Shown in pieces: positions 43,260 through 55,799 of a stretch of DNA of 64,000 nucleotides. Origin of the DNA: Pleurodeles waltl (taxonomy: Eukaryota > Chordata > Amphibia > Caudata > Salamandridae); the NCBI RefSeq assembly GCF_031143425.1, contig NC_090442.1, forward strand, positions 423,415,776-423,479,775. Reading direction: 5' to 3'. The position numbers and the translations under genes were made by a program. The notes beneath the pieces were generated by a model, which was not told the DNA's origin, did no database searches, and saw only the letters and a program-made list of their open reading frames with translations. Numbering within the stretch: position 1 is the stretch's first letter; each line of letters starts with the position of its first letter.

Positions 43260-45944
43260 TGTAGGAAGTTGGCTCTGTATGTGCTATTTCAAAGTAAGGA
43301 ATAGCATGCACAGAGTCCAAGGGTTCCCCTTAGAGGTAAGATAGTGGCAAAAAGAGATAATACTAATGCTCTATTTTGTGGTAGTGTGGTCGAGCAGTAG
43401 GCTTATCCAAGGAGTAGTGTTAAGCATTTGTTGTACATACACATAGACAATAAATGAGGTACACACACTCAGAGACAAATCCAGCCAATAGGTTTTTGTA
43501 TAGAAAAATATCTTTTCTTAGTTTATTTTAAGAACCACAGGTTCAAATTCTACATGTAATATCTCATTCGAAAGGTATTGCAGGTAAGTACTTTAGGAAC
43601 TTCAAATCATCAAAATTGCATGTATACTTTTCAAGTTATTCACAAGTAGCTGTTTTAAAAGTGGACACAGTGCAATTTTCACAGTTCCTAGGGGAGGTAA
43701 GTATTTGTTAGTTTAACCAGGTAAGTAAGACACTTACAGGGCTTAGTTCTTGGTCCAAGGTAGCCCACCGTTGGGGGTTCAGAGCAACCCCAAAGTCACC
43801 ACACCAGCAGCCCAGGGCCGGTCAGGTGCAGAGTTCAAAGTGGTGCCCAAAACGCATAGGCTAGAATGGAGAGAAGGGGGTGCCCCGGTTCCGGTCTGCT
43901 TGCAGGTAAGTACCCGCGTCTTCGGAGGGCAGACCAGGGGGGTTTTGTAGGGCACCGGGGGGGACACAAGTCCACACAGAAATTTCACCCTCATCGGCGC
44001 GGGGGCGGCCGGGTGCAGTGTAGAAACAAGCGTCGGGTTCGCAATGTTAGTCTATGAGAGATCTCGGGATCTCTTCAGCGCTGCAGGCAGGCAAGGGGGG
44101 GATTCCTCGGGGAAACCTCCACTTGGACAAGGGAGAGGGACTCCTGGGGGTCACTTCTCCAGTGAAAGTCCGGTCCTTCAGGTCCTGGGGGCTGCGGGTG
44201 CAGGGTCTCTCCCAGGCGTCGGGACTTTAGGTTCAAAGAGTCGCGGTCAGGGGAAGCCTCGGGATTCCCTCTGCAGGCGGCGCTGTGGGGGCTCAGGGGG
44301 GACAGGTTTTGGTACTCACAGTATCAGAGTAGTCCTGGGGTCCCGCCTGAGGTGTCGGATCTCCACCAGCCGAGTCGGGGTCGCCGGGTGCAGTGTTGCA
44401 AGTCTCACGCTTCTTGCGGGGAGCTTGCAGGGTTCTTTAAAGCTGCTGGAAACAAAGTTGCAGCTTTTCTTGGAGCAGGTCCGCTGTCCTCGGGAGTTTC
44501 TTGTCTTTTCGAAGCAGGGGCAGTCCTCAGAGGATGTCGAGGTCGCTGGTCCCTTTGGAAGGCGTCGCTGGAGCAGGATCTTTGGAAGGCAGGAGACAGG
44601 CCGGTGAGTTTCTGGAGCCAAGGCAGTTGTCGTCTTCTGGTCTTCCGCTGCAGGGGTTTTCAGCTGGGCAGTCCTTCTTCTTGTAGTTGCAGGAATCTAA
44701 TTTTCTAGGGTTCAGGGTAGCCCTTAAATACTAAATTTAAGGGCGTGTTTAGGTCTGGGGGGTTAGTAGCCAATGGCTACTAGCCCTGAGGGTGGGTACA
44801 CCCTCTTTGTGCCTCCTCCCAAGGGGAGGGGGTCACAATCCTAACCCTATTGGGGGAATCCTCCATCTGCAAGATGGAGGATTTCTAAAAGTTAGAGTCA
44901 CTTCAGCTCAGGACACCTTAGGGGCTGTCCTGACTGGCCAGTGACTCCTCCTTGTTTTTCTCATTATTTTCTCCGGCCTTGCCGCCAAAAGTGGGGCCTG
45001 GCCGGAGGGGGCGGGCAACTCCACTAGCTGGAGTGTCCTGCTGGGTTGGCACAAAGGAGGTGAGCCTTTGAGGCTCACCGCCAGGTGTGACAATTCCTGC
45101 CTGGGGGAGGTGTTAGCATCTCCACCCAGTGCAGGCTTTGTTACTGGCCTCAGAGTGACAAAGGCACTCTCCCCATGGGGCCAGCAACATGTCTCGGTTT
45201 GTGGCAGGCTGCTAAAACTAGTCAGCCTACACAGATAGTCGGTTAAGTTTCAGGGGGCACCTCTAAGGTGCCCTCTGGGGTGTATTTTACAATAAAATGT
45301 ACACTGGCATCAGTGTGCATTTATTGTGCTGAGAAGTTTGATACCAAACTTCCCAGTTTTCAGTGTAGCCATTATGGTGCTGTGGAGTTCGTGTTTGACA
45401 AACTCCCAGACCATATACTCTTATGGCTACCCTGCACTTACAATGTCTAAGGTTTTGTTTAGACACTGTAGGGGTACCATGCTCATGCACTGGTACCCTC
45501 ACCTATGGTATAGTGCACCCTGCCTTAGGGCTGTAAGGCCTGCTAGAGGGGTGTCTTACCTATACTGCATAGGCAGTGAGAGGCTGGCATGGCACCCTGA
45601 GGGGAGTGCCATGTCGACTTACTCGTTTTGTCCTCACTAGCACACACAAGCTGGCCAGCAGGGTGTCTGTGCTGAGTGAGAGGTCTCCAGGGTGGCATAA
45701 GACATGCTGCAGCCCTTAGAGACCTTCCTTGGCATCAGGGCCCTTGGTACTAGAAGTACCAGTTACAAGGGACTTATCTGAATGCCAGGGTGTGCCAATT
45801 GTGGATACAATGGTACATTTTAGGTGAAGGAACACTGGTGCTGGGGCCTGGTTAGCAGGGTCCCAGCACACTTCTCAGTCAAGTCAGCATCAGTATCAGG
45901 CAAAAAGTGGGGGGGGAACTGCAACAGGGAGCCATTTCTTTACA
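43260..45944 (-). repeat. 5' LTR (in element orientation)
   Basis: Nearly identical to 37788-40461, with an extra CTCAGGGGGGA near 44290. It is followed on the plus strand by the GATCG duplication (45945-45949). It should carry the promoter; no confident TATA box or start site is assigned. Confidence 0.93.
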
Positions 45945-45949
45945 GATCG
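45945..45949. repeat. Target-site duplication GATCG (right)
   Basis: Pairs with 37783-37787 and defines the insertion. Confidence 0.93.
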
Positions 45950-46297
45950 TAATACGGCAGACGGGATATCCGTCATGTTTGTGATGGAGTATTCCCTCCA
46001 TCTACATCTAAATCAGGCTCTGTGTGTCTGAACCTTTAAGCCTGGGCCTTGAAAGCCTATGGCACTGGTTGTAGATTCCAAAGTGAAAGGAGGTCAGGTG
46101 TGCATACTCTGTCAAGCCATGCAGAAGACATTAACGCCTGTTCCTACATAAGTTGATGATTTTTCACCTAGCAACTACCTGTGGTTGTTTTGAAAGTAGT
46201 GGAATAACTTGCCAGACATTTGACAGTTTCAATATCTTGCCTGCACATATTGCTGAACACATAGAAGCATTACGTTTAGGAGGAAAAAGGTTAATTA
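45950..46297. other. No gene; repeat-like flank
   Basis: Begins TAATACGGCAGACGGGATAT and has a partial inverted structure (CCGTCATG...GATGGAG) up to about 46000 that looks like the end of an older MITE. The rest is AT-rich with no coding signal. Confidence 0.4.
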
Positions 46298-46461
46298 CCG
46301 TATTTTCCAGCGTATAAGATGACTTTTTAACCCATGAAAATCTTCTCAAAAGTCGGGGGTCGTCTTATACGCCGGGGGTCGTTTTATAAGCTGGTATATG
46401 GCCCAAACCCTATATTTTAACAGGAAAAGTAGGGGGTCGTCTTATACGCCGGAAAATACGG
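46298..46461. mobile_element. 164-bp MITE with TA flanks
   Basis: Starts CCGTATTTTCCAGCGTATAA and ends TTATACGCCGGAAAATACGG, a ~20-bp inverted repeat with one mismatch. TA lies on both sides (46296-46297 and 46462-46463). GTCGTCTTATACGCC also recurs inside. TA flanks fit Tc1/mariner-type insertion, but a different superfamily is possible. No coding capacity. Confidence 0.8.
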
Positions 46462-46463
46462 TA

Positions 46464-48421
46464 TGCTAAAAATGTGTTTCATGTGTTATTTGCTGGAGGA
46501 AATTATGTTACTTTACTGTCTGTCCAAAAATGTTATTTTGATTCTAAATGATCTCACAATTATTCCATGCACCTAGATTTTTGGAATTGCATTCAGTAGA
46601 TTTCTTGAACCACAAAAAGAGATTACGACCTTTCATGATGCGATGAAAACTGGTAGGCATCTCTCATAGCATTCACTGACTTATGCTCACGTGGAGTAAC
46701 ATTGGTGGCAGTCAGATAAACCTGCTGGAAACTCTCTTACATGGTAGAGATATAGAACAGGTCCACAATTAACCTTTGAATTAGCCCACACACAGATAAT
46801 AGTATTGATTATAATTATAAACATCTTATCAATTGAAATTGAAAAAGGGTAAAAAATAGAAACCCTCTAGGCACCGTTCATCTCCCATACCTAATCTATT
46901 ACTATAAATTCCTAACTACATTTAATTAAACTGTCCCACTGCATGATTGATTTATTTACATTAATACGTACCGAGTGATGCAATGCCCCCCATATAACTC
47001 TAGTATTTTGTTATTGCATTACATTAGGTGTAACAGTGAAGTGCATTTTCTCATTTCTACACGCAATTTTAAGCTTATAAAACACTGATCAATCATTAGA
47101 AATATTAAATAGTTTCAAGGTGCACACAGTCTAGAGTCTAAATTACATTTTAACATAACTATTAACTTTCTAGCATGTGATTAAATTAGAAAAGCACCAA
47201 TGTGGAGTTTGAAATACAAGCAAAGTGCACATTTAAAATGTGTGTCAGTGCAGCTTTCTATGTTAGTTTTTCTCTCTTCTGCGTTTGTGACTGAGACTTT
47301 TCACAGTCTGACGACACAAGGAACAGACTTCAAATTTAAGCTCTATTAGCATCCTGCCCTGGAACATGACAGAGAGTGAATGAGGAGGCAGGTCAAACTT
47401 GTCCCACCACTTCACACATCATAGGTTCCGTTGAGGGCTGCTGGTACAGTCCAGGCAGGGTACCACTCTGGGGGCTTGCAATCACCCACATTATGTCCGA
47501 CGACCTGGCAGAGTTCAATTGAGACACACTGAGCATGGGGTGAACTGTTGTTGAGCAGCTAATGTTCCCCTGTTGCCCTGATTGTTTTTCCCTAACTGTC
47601 CCCTCATTTGTAAAAAAAATATAGAGAGCTTTCCACTTTGTGCAGCTATTAGTAAGCTATTCACAGTGGAGTTGGGAGCTTGAGATGTCACAACTTTGTT
47701 CACACCTACTTATGACTGTCCTAAGCCAGGAAAAAATCTGATCCTCTGCTTTTCTGTCATTTTTATTACTTTTGCTAAGGTCCCACATGTCTTCTATTAC
47801 CTTCATTGGAAGGCAATTATCTCCTAGGTCTTAAAAGATCTTGAGTTCAGGTCTGTTTTAAAAAGCCCAAACCACATATAACAGATATTTATAGATATAA
47901 CGCCAATTTAAAATGTGTCATCTTAAGTATTTCAGGTTTTCGCTATTAAGTGTACATTTTGCTGCAATTAATGTAATATTCTAGCTCATTTGCTCTTTCA
48001 GTAATAATTCAAGTTGCCATGTTAATCTAATCGAAATGGTCAGCTTTGAGTTAGTCAGAAACTCAATGCACTTCAGAAAGCTTCATGGCAAGGAGCAGAA
48101 TAAAGGATTCATTTCAGCCGTCGTGAGCGCGTCACTCATCGGTCATTTTCATTACAGACGATACATTACACAGAGGAGACCATCCATTATGCATGCTATT
48201 TCTGTCTAATGGAACTGACTAAATCCGTACTTGTACAGAGGCAACCTCGGGCAACGAGGAAGCCGACCAGCCGCTAGTTCAGTCTGCAGACCTTTGGTTA
48301 TTTATAAACACATTCATTTATCCATCAGATAATATTTGTGGCCCATTTCGGTCTATTTCTATAAACATTACGATCTCAGACAAAAAAAGGACAGTCCTAA
48401 CATTATTGGTTTTCGAATTTA
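46464..48421. other. AT-rich DNA without recognised genes or repeats
   Basis: About 1.96 kb of low-GC sequence with frequent stops in all frames. Short ORFs (for example 47515-47703) carry no motif. This is the longest stretch in the window that looks like ordinary, non-repetitive DNA, though old decayed repeats cannot be excluded. Confidence 0.5.
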
Positions 48422-48577
48422 GGGCCTGATTTATACTTTTTTAGCACCGCATTGGCATCATTTTTTTACACAAAAGCAGCGCACACTTACAAAATATAAT
48501 TGAATTTTGTGAGTTTACGCTGCTTTTGCGTAACAAAATTACGCAAATGCGGCACAAAAAAAGTATAAATATGGGTC
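48422..48577. mobile_element. Palindromic (foldback) MITE, ~156 bp
   Basis: Starts GGGCCTGATTTATACTTTTT and ends AAAAAAAGTATAAATATGGGTC; the halves fold on each other around TTTGTGAGTTTACGC, including GCAGCGCACACTTACAAAAT and its counterpart. TTA precedes it (48419-48421) and TTG follows, compatible with a decayed TTA duplication of Harbinger type. Confidence 0.75.
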
Positions 48578-49339
48578 TTGGAGTCAGATTTACAAGGCCC
48601 TTGTGCCCCTTAGCGCCACATTTGTTGCAAATGTTTTGCCGCAAATGTGATGCTAACGGGCCTCTCCCATTGATTTCAATGGGCCTCTTAACACTATACT
48701 GGACTAACGTCATTTTTTTATGCTAATCCAGTAGAGCATTACAATAGCATCAAAAAAATGATGCTATTGCCCCTAACATGCGCCATGGTGTACTGTATTG
48801 TAAATACAGAACTACCTTGGTGGTGCGAGGGGACGCAAGGAGGCTACAAGAAAATATGGTCCTCAATTTTAAAAACTTTGCTAAACTCATTTGCCAGAAC
48901 ACTGAGAATAATTTGTTTCTAGAGCTATATCTAGTTAGCTAGTTAGGTGAGCACACTGAATGCTGGCTGGAGCCTTGGATAACAGACAGAAACATTGAGC
49001 CACAAACTGGATTCACTTCAATCCTTGCTTCCAAACACCAGCTTCTTTAGAAATGTGTAAGCTAGCAAATTAACAGGGAGAGCCTGTGCATGACCTGAGC
49101 TATGAAACTTGCAAGTAATTCATGCAACAAAATATGCAGCCTCTTCACAGTTTAAAAAAGTGTATTTTGTTAAAATGCAGGAATGTATCAATATAGCATT
49201 TCAGATTATATCAGTGCATTGTCAAGCATTTACTAAAATTGTTAGCGTGAACTTAGTGTGAACTAAGAAACATTCATGCTTCACCCCTATCCTGAATACA
49301 GTGCTAGTAATGGACTAAAAGGTAAGTCATTTGGAATGT
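48578..49339. other. Repeat-like segment then no recognised feature
   Basis: 48578-48800 continues in the same style, with short inverted stretches (CATCAAAAAAATGATG near 48749-48764, CCATTGATTTCAATGG near 48667-48682), and is probably part of a compound MITE. 48800-49339 is AT-rich with no gene seen. Confidence 0.4.
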
Positions 49340-50616
49340 GACCTAGGTTCTTTTTGTACATGGAATAATATTATAGATTATTAGCTCAAACACAAGAGAA
49401 ACACTTGCCTAGGATCACACAGTTTGGTGAAGTGGGGAAGCAAGGATGATCCCAGGTTTCCTTCTTTCACATTGTGGTACTTCTGCTATTTGATAAGCAA
49501 AGCTTTTTTTCTCCTGTTTTATGTCAAAGGTCAATGCTTTGTCTTTAATTCATGGTGCATGAGGTAAGAGCTTGGGTGGCAGGCAGAAGTCACATGCAAG
49601 TCATTTGCCATGTGCACTTTATATGTGACTTAGGGCCTCATTATGACCCTCGTGGTCACCAGACCACTAGGGTCATGGTCGCAGTCAGACTGCCGCCAAA
49701 GTGGCGGTCCGACTGCAACATTATGACCGTGGCGGAGACGCCATGGTCCAACTGGCAAGCAGCGCTGCCCTGGGGATTACGGGACCCCATCCGCCAGCCT
49801 ATCCATGACGGTTACACCGCCATTGAAAGGCTTGCAGAATGGGGAACTCGGGAGGCCCCTGGGGCCCATGCACTGCCCATGTACTTGGCATGGACAGTAC
49901 AGGGGCCCCCATGCACAGCCCTGTCGTGCATTCCACTGCCCGAATTACGGGCAGTGGTATGCGCGATTGGTGCTATGCATCCGCCGCACTGCCACATTGG
50001 AGCCAGATGCAATGTTAAGCCCCTGCGGTGAACTCGTAATAGGGGTGGCGGGGTTCAGGCCGCACAGGCGGCCTGATGGCACGAAAGTTTGGCGGGCAGC
50101 CTCTGCCGCCACCCAAACTCATAACGAGGCCCTTAGATTCTCTTATACATTGAGCAACATTATAGTTCACTAAATTAAACATAAAAGAAAGATTTGCCTA
50201 GGATCACACATTATCACACATTATGATCAGCTGGAAGCCGGGCCTGATTTTACATTGTTCAATTAAGTCATTTAAATGTGCATATCTTTATTTCTTCTGT
50301 GTTACATTAAAGCGTAATGTTTTGTCTTTAATTCATTGGGCATGAGGTTAGAGTGTGGATGACAGTCAGAAGCTACATGCCAGTCATTATCCATGTGCAC
50401 CTTATATGTGGCCTATATTTTTATATACATTGAGCAACATTATAGTCCACTAAATTAAACACAAAAGAGAGATTTGCTTATGATCACATGATATAGTCAA
50501 GCGTAGAAGCCTGGATTGATCCTAGGTTTTCTGTTTTCACGTTGGTCAATTCAGTCACTTAAGGATATCTCTTTATTTCTTCTGTTTTACATCAAAGGTT
50601 AATGCTTTACTTTGAA
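49340..50616. repeat. Three partial tandem copies of a ~280-bp sequence
   Basis: AAACACAAGAGAAACACTTGC (near 49388), its counterparts near 50166 and 50458, and TCAAAGGTCAATGCTTTGTCTTTAA-type segments (49524, 50305, 50594) show one unit in three diverged copies. The 500-bp MITE at 49633-50132 interrupts the first copy. No coding signal. Confidence 0.65.
49633..50132. mobile_element. 500-bp Harbinger-type MITE
   Basis: Starts GGGCCTCATTATGACCCTCG and ends CCAAACTCATAACGAGGCCC, with TTA on both sides (49630-49632, 50133-50135). The terminal sequence matches the TIR style of Harbinger copies A-C (GGCCCTCATTACAACCCTGG), so those transposases or close relatives probably mobilised it. The interior is GC-rich with CCGCCA/TGGCGG motifs. 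The 159-codon ORF inside has no recognised motif. Confidence 0.9.
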
Positions 50617-52890
50617 CCCCTTAACTGCTGTGACTTTAACCCCCAATGCTGACAACTTTTTTGGTTATTTTGGGTAGTTCGCTCTAATGGCTCTATAACT
50701 CTGTTTCCATATAGGGTATTAATGAACAATTTGCATCCTTTTTTCAAACATCCTAGCAGGAGGGGGTGAGCAAATTGGCAAACTATGGCTACACTTTGAG
50801 ATTTTTGGGAAAGATAGGAAAAAAGTGCTCTGGATAAAAGTGTCTGTTTTTTCCCCTAAAAATGGCATCAATGAACGGTTTGCTGTGCTAAAGTCACTAT
50901 CTGCCCAGCTTTTGGGAACATGCAGAGCTGAATAAAAATACTTTTTTTTTTACAACAGTTTTGGCATTTTTCAAAGAGGCAGTCCACTTTTACTATTTTC
51001 TGTTTTCCCAACTTGCTTCCAGTTTGTGGTAGAAATCACTGTGAAACCCATAGTTGATCCAGAAAAGCTATATATTTCTGAAATGTAAGCAAAATTTCAA
51101 ATTCGGCAAAGGGTCATATCCGTAGATCCCTCAAGCTTTTCCCAGAGGAACTAACTCTTGAAATAAAGAAATATTGAAAATTAGTAGGAAAAATGACCAT
51201 TTGTGACAGCATTTTAATCCATAACATTTTGTCACCCTGGTCGATTTACAAAAGCAATATATCATTGTGTCCACTAGTCCCTTCTGGTTGTGGGGATATA
51301 TGGAGTTTGTAGGGTCTCCAAGAACCCAACATACCCAAAGCCTACAACCGAGCTGCACCGTACAATGGTTTATCATTGTGTACCGAGCATAGACCAATTC
51401 ATGTGGTGAAATATATAGAGTGGAAAATGGGTATCAAGGAAACGTACATATTTCTGAAACGGGTACACGATTTGGAGTTTAGGAACACTGGTTATTTGTA
51501 CATCTCTGAATTTGTGGGTAACTGTACCAGCATATGATTTAGAGGGTATTTATCAAAATGTCTTCTTTCTTACACATTGGCTTACAATTGGAAGGTACAA
51601 ATGCAATTAAATCCATTTGGTATTAACAAATGTTCTACTATTCTGTGCTTCCACATGTGTCCTGATAAAAATGGTACCTCACTTGTGTGAGTAGGCCCAA
51701 ACAAGATACAACCTGCAGCAAGATACAGCCCAAAACTCAATATGGCTAAATTATTTTTTTTCCACTCAAAACTGGCCCTGTTTTTGCAAAGAGGGTAGCT
51801 GTGGATTTTAGGCCCTAGCTAAGCTGGCACATATGGAAACCTAGCAAACTTGCACAATTTAGAAAACTAGACCCTGAGGATATTCAGGGTTGGATGACTT
51901 GCATGGCTCTCTCTGGGGTATATTACCCAGAATCCCTTGCCAACCTTATGCTTTTACTAAAAACACATTTTCCTCACATTTCTGTGATGAAAGTCCTGGA
52001 ATCCTTAGGGAGCCACAAACTTCCTTCCACCCAAAATTCCCCCAAGCCTCATGATAAAAATGGTACCTCCCCTGTGTGGGTAGGCCTAGTGCCTCTGACA
52101 GTAAATGGCCCTAAACGCAATATGATTATATCAAATTTTTCCACTCAAACCTGACCCTGTCTTTTGCAAAGTGGGTAGAGGTGGATTTTAGGCGCTAACT
52201 GTGCCGGCACGTAGGGAAACCTAGCAGACTTGCAAATATTTGAAAACTAGACGTCTGGGGGGAATGAGGGTGGAGGTGACATGTGCTGCACTCACTGTTT
52301 TCTTTTACCCAGAATCCCTTGCAAACCTCAAACTTTGACCAAAAAACACATTTTCCTCATATTTCTGTGATGGAAAGTTTTGGAATCTGCATGATTTTGG
52401 AATCTACCATCCTGAGTTACCACTTGTGTGGGTGGGCCACGAGGCCACGACACAAAAAGGCCCTAACGTGATGCATTGAGAGAAAAGCAATTATTGTAGC
52501 TGCACTATTTGGTGCCTTGTTATAGAGCCACCCAAGCAAACCTATGAACCAATGACATTTTTTAAAGCTAGACAACTAGTGGATTTGAGAGTTGTGTGCC
52601 TTGCATGGATCCCATGAGGCTTTCTTACCCACAGGGCCCTGCAAACCTCAAACTTTAGCTGAAATCACACATTTTCCTTACATTTCTTTGGTGGAAATTT
52701 CTGGAATTCATAGGAACCCACAAAATTCCTAACACTTAGCATTACCACACTTGTGCAGATAAAAACACTGCACCACTTGTGTCATTGGGACTATTGCCCA
52801 CAACAGGAATTGATTAAATCAAGGTCAATAGGAGTTATTGCAAGAGGACACCCATTGAGAATGGCTTGATCCATTCCTGTGCTGGGCACT
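50617..52890. mobile_element. Old piggyBac-family end fragment
   Basis: Starts CCCCTTAACTGCTGTGAC and aligns in style and order with the left end of the 54743 element (GTTCGCTCTAATGGCTCTAT versus GTTCTCGCTTAGGCCCTCAT). It includes two diverged units of the ~382-bp subterminal repeat (GATAAAAATGGTACCTC near 51664 and 52052). No transposase reading frame is seen; the right boundary near 52890 is approximate. Confidence 0.65.
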
Positions 52891-52919
52891 AGACCCAGCC
52901 ACACAAGAAGTGCAACGTT

Positions 52920-53330
52920 TATTGGCACAAGTGTGGCTCATCACTGGCTCAAAAAAGTGATCATATCACCCCTGACTTCCATTCACTGAAATGGCTATCC
53001 TGTGAGGCTAGGATCCATCTCAAAATTGCATATACGTCCCATAAAGCACTGCACCACAACACCCCTTCTTACCTGACCTAGACATTTACCCTACCTGACA
53101 GAAACAGATCTTCCAGAAGCACAAACTCCCTTTTATTTAGGTCACAAAAATTCAAGAAAAAGAAAACCTACAATCGATCCTTTTCTGGAATTACAGCCAA
53201 AATCTGGAACTCTCTTTCCTCAGAGATCAGATGCAGCCCATGCCAATCTATCTTCAGGAAAAAAAGTAAAACTTCTACTATCCAATATTGTTCTCTGACA
53301 TTTAGGCCGTACCTTCCTCTCCTTGTGCGT
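52920..53330 (+). pseudogene. LINE (L2/CR1) ORF2 C-terminal fragment
   Basis: A plus-strand frame reads LKWLSCEARIHLKIAYTSHK then ALHHNTPSYLT and later GITAKIWNSLSSEI, matching the RT C-terminal signature of L2/CR1 LINEs. Stops interrupt it and everything upstream is missing. Confidence 0.72.
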
Positions 53331-53739
53331 GACACTTACCTGCCTGTTTGACGTACCATTTTATCACACCTCGTCCATACCCCCGAGATCCGAGAACCAT
53401 AATCTCCTAAAATGAGTGCAGGTGCCCACCAAAGACACATTAAGTGGTGAGTATGGTTGGGTAAGCATACCTCTCATGGAGAGTGCAGGCAGCTAAAGCA
53501 ATCACAACTACTTGGAAAAATGCTTCACATGGAGTAATACTGACGGTGGGGTGGGCTGGGGCAGATTTAGTTTGTTCAACCCTTGGATAAAGGAAGTTTT
53601 ACACTGACAAAAGTGAGCATTGTTTTATGTGTAGCGTACAAAAGTGGGAGTCGTCTGCCTAAATCAGGACCTACCAGGAGTGTACCGGATAGCTAGCGAT
53701 TTCAGTAGTGAAGAACCTCTATTGTGACATGACCTATGC

Positions 53740-54738
53740 AAAATGCAAAGTGCCTTAAATTGAATACACTATACTACCAGCAGCCATTGGAGATCTTTCA
53801 AAGCCATCTTTTCAGATTCACACTTAGGGAAATTCATAAGAAGCCGAGCATCTGCATTCTGGATTGTATGAAGCTTTTTAATCACATCTCTAGAAAAGTC
53901 GAGGTAAAGGGCATTACCATAGCCCAGGTGGGAAAAGACAAGGGCCTGCATAAAAAAGCCTTCTGGCTAAGAAAGGTAAGAGATTTAAGACCTTTCTCAG
54001 AAACCTTAGGACACCAAAGCAAGTAGCTGCCAGTTTGTTAACTTGGTGCTCCATAGTCCAGCCACACACCAAGACTCTTTAACACCTTGGTTGGAGTTGT
54101 AGTCAGGAGCGATGGAGATCACAAGCTAGGTGTCATCTGAGTAAGATACCAGAGACAACCTAAATGAACAAACAATTTCAGCCCGGGGGAGCATATAAAG
54201 ATTGAAGCCAGTAAGGGTCAGTGAGTAGCATTTTGGCACGCTGCAACTCAATGGGAGACTGTCCGACCCTGGTGTATGATATGGAAAGGAGGTGTGTAGC
54301 GGGGGTGGCTAATTTTACTGATACTAAGAGCTCCATTAGAGGGCAGAGGGCTCAAGGGCAAAGTTGAAAAATTAGTGAGATGCTTTCTTAGCGAAAGGAA
54401 GGCTCAGTTTCTGAGAGATGTTCGACTGCAGAGCCCGAAGAGAAGGAGGATTATATGTCCAAAATCATTCGCTGAAAAAACTACAGCCAGCTTATTGCTA
54501 AACACAAGTGAAGCTTCAGAGCTACCAATGCTGAGCTCTGTGATATCCTTAAAAATTTGAAAGATCTCTTTGGGAGAGTTCACTGAATGCTTAAGTTTTT
54601 TCGAAAAATAGGTAGATTGAGCTGATTTTATTTCAGCATGACAGCTCCTGATTGCGCACCTATACTTCAATTAGCTTGCCTAATAATATGTTTTTCTGTC
54701 AACATCTTTCCAACTGTTTACACTCCTTTTTCAGAGCA
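53740..54738 (-). pseudogene. L2/CR1 LINE, reverse transcriptase part, broken
   Basis: The minus frame 54404-54670 (IRSCHAEIKSAQSTYFSKKL) is the linker between endonuclease and RT. Near 54130-54160 VSYSDDT gives the RT catalytic site with Ala changed to Ser and a stop just after. 53769-53951 (QALVFSHLGYGNALYLDFSR) is the C-terminal part. The first half of the RT is deleted between them. The LINE continues on the far side of the piggyBac element at 61730. Confidence 0.75.
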
Positions 54739-55799
54739 TTAACCCCTTCGCTGCCAGGCCTTTTCCCCCTCCTGTGCCATGTCTTTTTTTGCCTATTTGG
54801 AATAGTTCTCGCTTAGGCCCTCATAACTTTTTGTCCACATAAGCTACTCACGCCAAATTTGCGTCCTTTTCTTCCAACATCCTAGCGATTCTAGAGGTAC
54901 CCAGACTCTGTGGGTTCCCCTGAAGGAGGCCAAGAAATTAGCCAAAATACAGTGAACATTTCTTTTTTTTTTTAAAGTGGGAAAAGGGGGCTGCAGAAGA
55001 AGGCTTGTGTTTTTTTCCCTGAAAATGGCATCAACAAAGGGTTTGCGGTGCTAAAATCACCAGCTTCCCATCTTTCAGGAACAGGCAGACTTGAATCAGA
55101 TAACCAAATTTTTCAACACAATTTTGGCATTTTACTGGGACATACCCCATTTTTATGATTTTTTGTGCTTTCAGCCTTCTTCCAGTCAGTGACAGAAATG
55201 TGCGTGAAACCAATGCTGGATCCCAGAAACCTAAACATTTCTGAAAAGTAGACAAAATTCTAAATTCAGCAAGGGGTAATTTGTGTAGATCCTACAAGGG
55301 TTTCCTACAGAAAATAACAACTGAAAATATATATATATATTGAAATTGAGGTAAAAAACCAGCAATTTTTCTCAACATTTTACTTTGTAACTTTTTCCTG
55401 CAATGTCAGATTTTTGAAAGCAATATACTGTTACGTCTGCTGGTTGCAGGGATATATAGAGCTTGAAGGTTCATCAAGAACCCTAGGTACCCAGAGCCAA
55501 TAAATTAGCTGCCCCTGCAGTGGGTTTTCATTCTATACCGGGTATACAGCAATTCATTTGCTGAAATATAAAGAGTGAAAAATAGCTATCAAGAAAACCT
55601 TTGTATTTACAAAATGGGCACAAGATAAGGTGTTGAGGAGCAGTGGTTATTTGCACATCTCTGAATTCCGGGGGGGGGCATACTAGCATGCGAATTACAG
55701 GGCATTTCTCAAATAGATGTCTTTTTTACACACTCTCTTATATTTGGAAGGAAAAAATGTAGAGAAAGACAAGGGGCAATAACAGTTGTTTTGCTATTC

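Larger units (their letters stand above)
37788..45944 (-). mobile_element. Young LTR retrotransposon with gag-only coding region
   Basis: Two direct LTRs of 2,674 bp (37788-40461) and 2,685 bp (43260-45944), both TGTAGG...TTTACA on the plus strand, enclose only 2,798 bp. The single large ORF is on the minus strand, so transcription runs right to left. No reverse transcriptase, RNase H or integrase is present. On reading, the LTRs differ by one 11-bp indel and a handful of substitutions (for example at 38519 versus 43994, 38773 versus 44244, 39629 versus 45110), so insertion was recent. It fits the terminal-repeat-with-GAG class of non-autonomous elements. Confidence 0.93.

Noticed and set aside
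49552..50031. 159-codon ORF in the Harbinger MITE
   Set aside because: It starts outside the MITE and crosses its terminal repeat; composition-driven.
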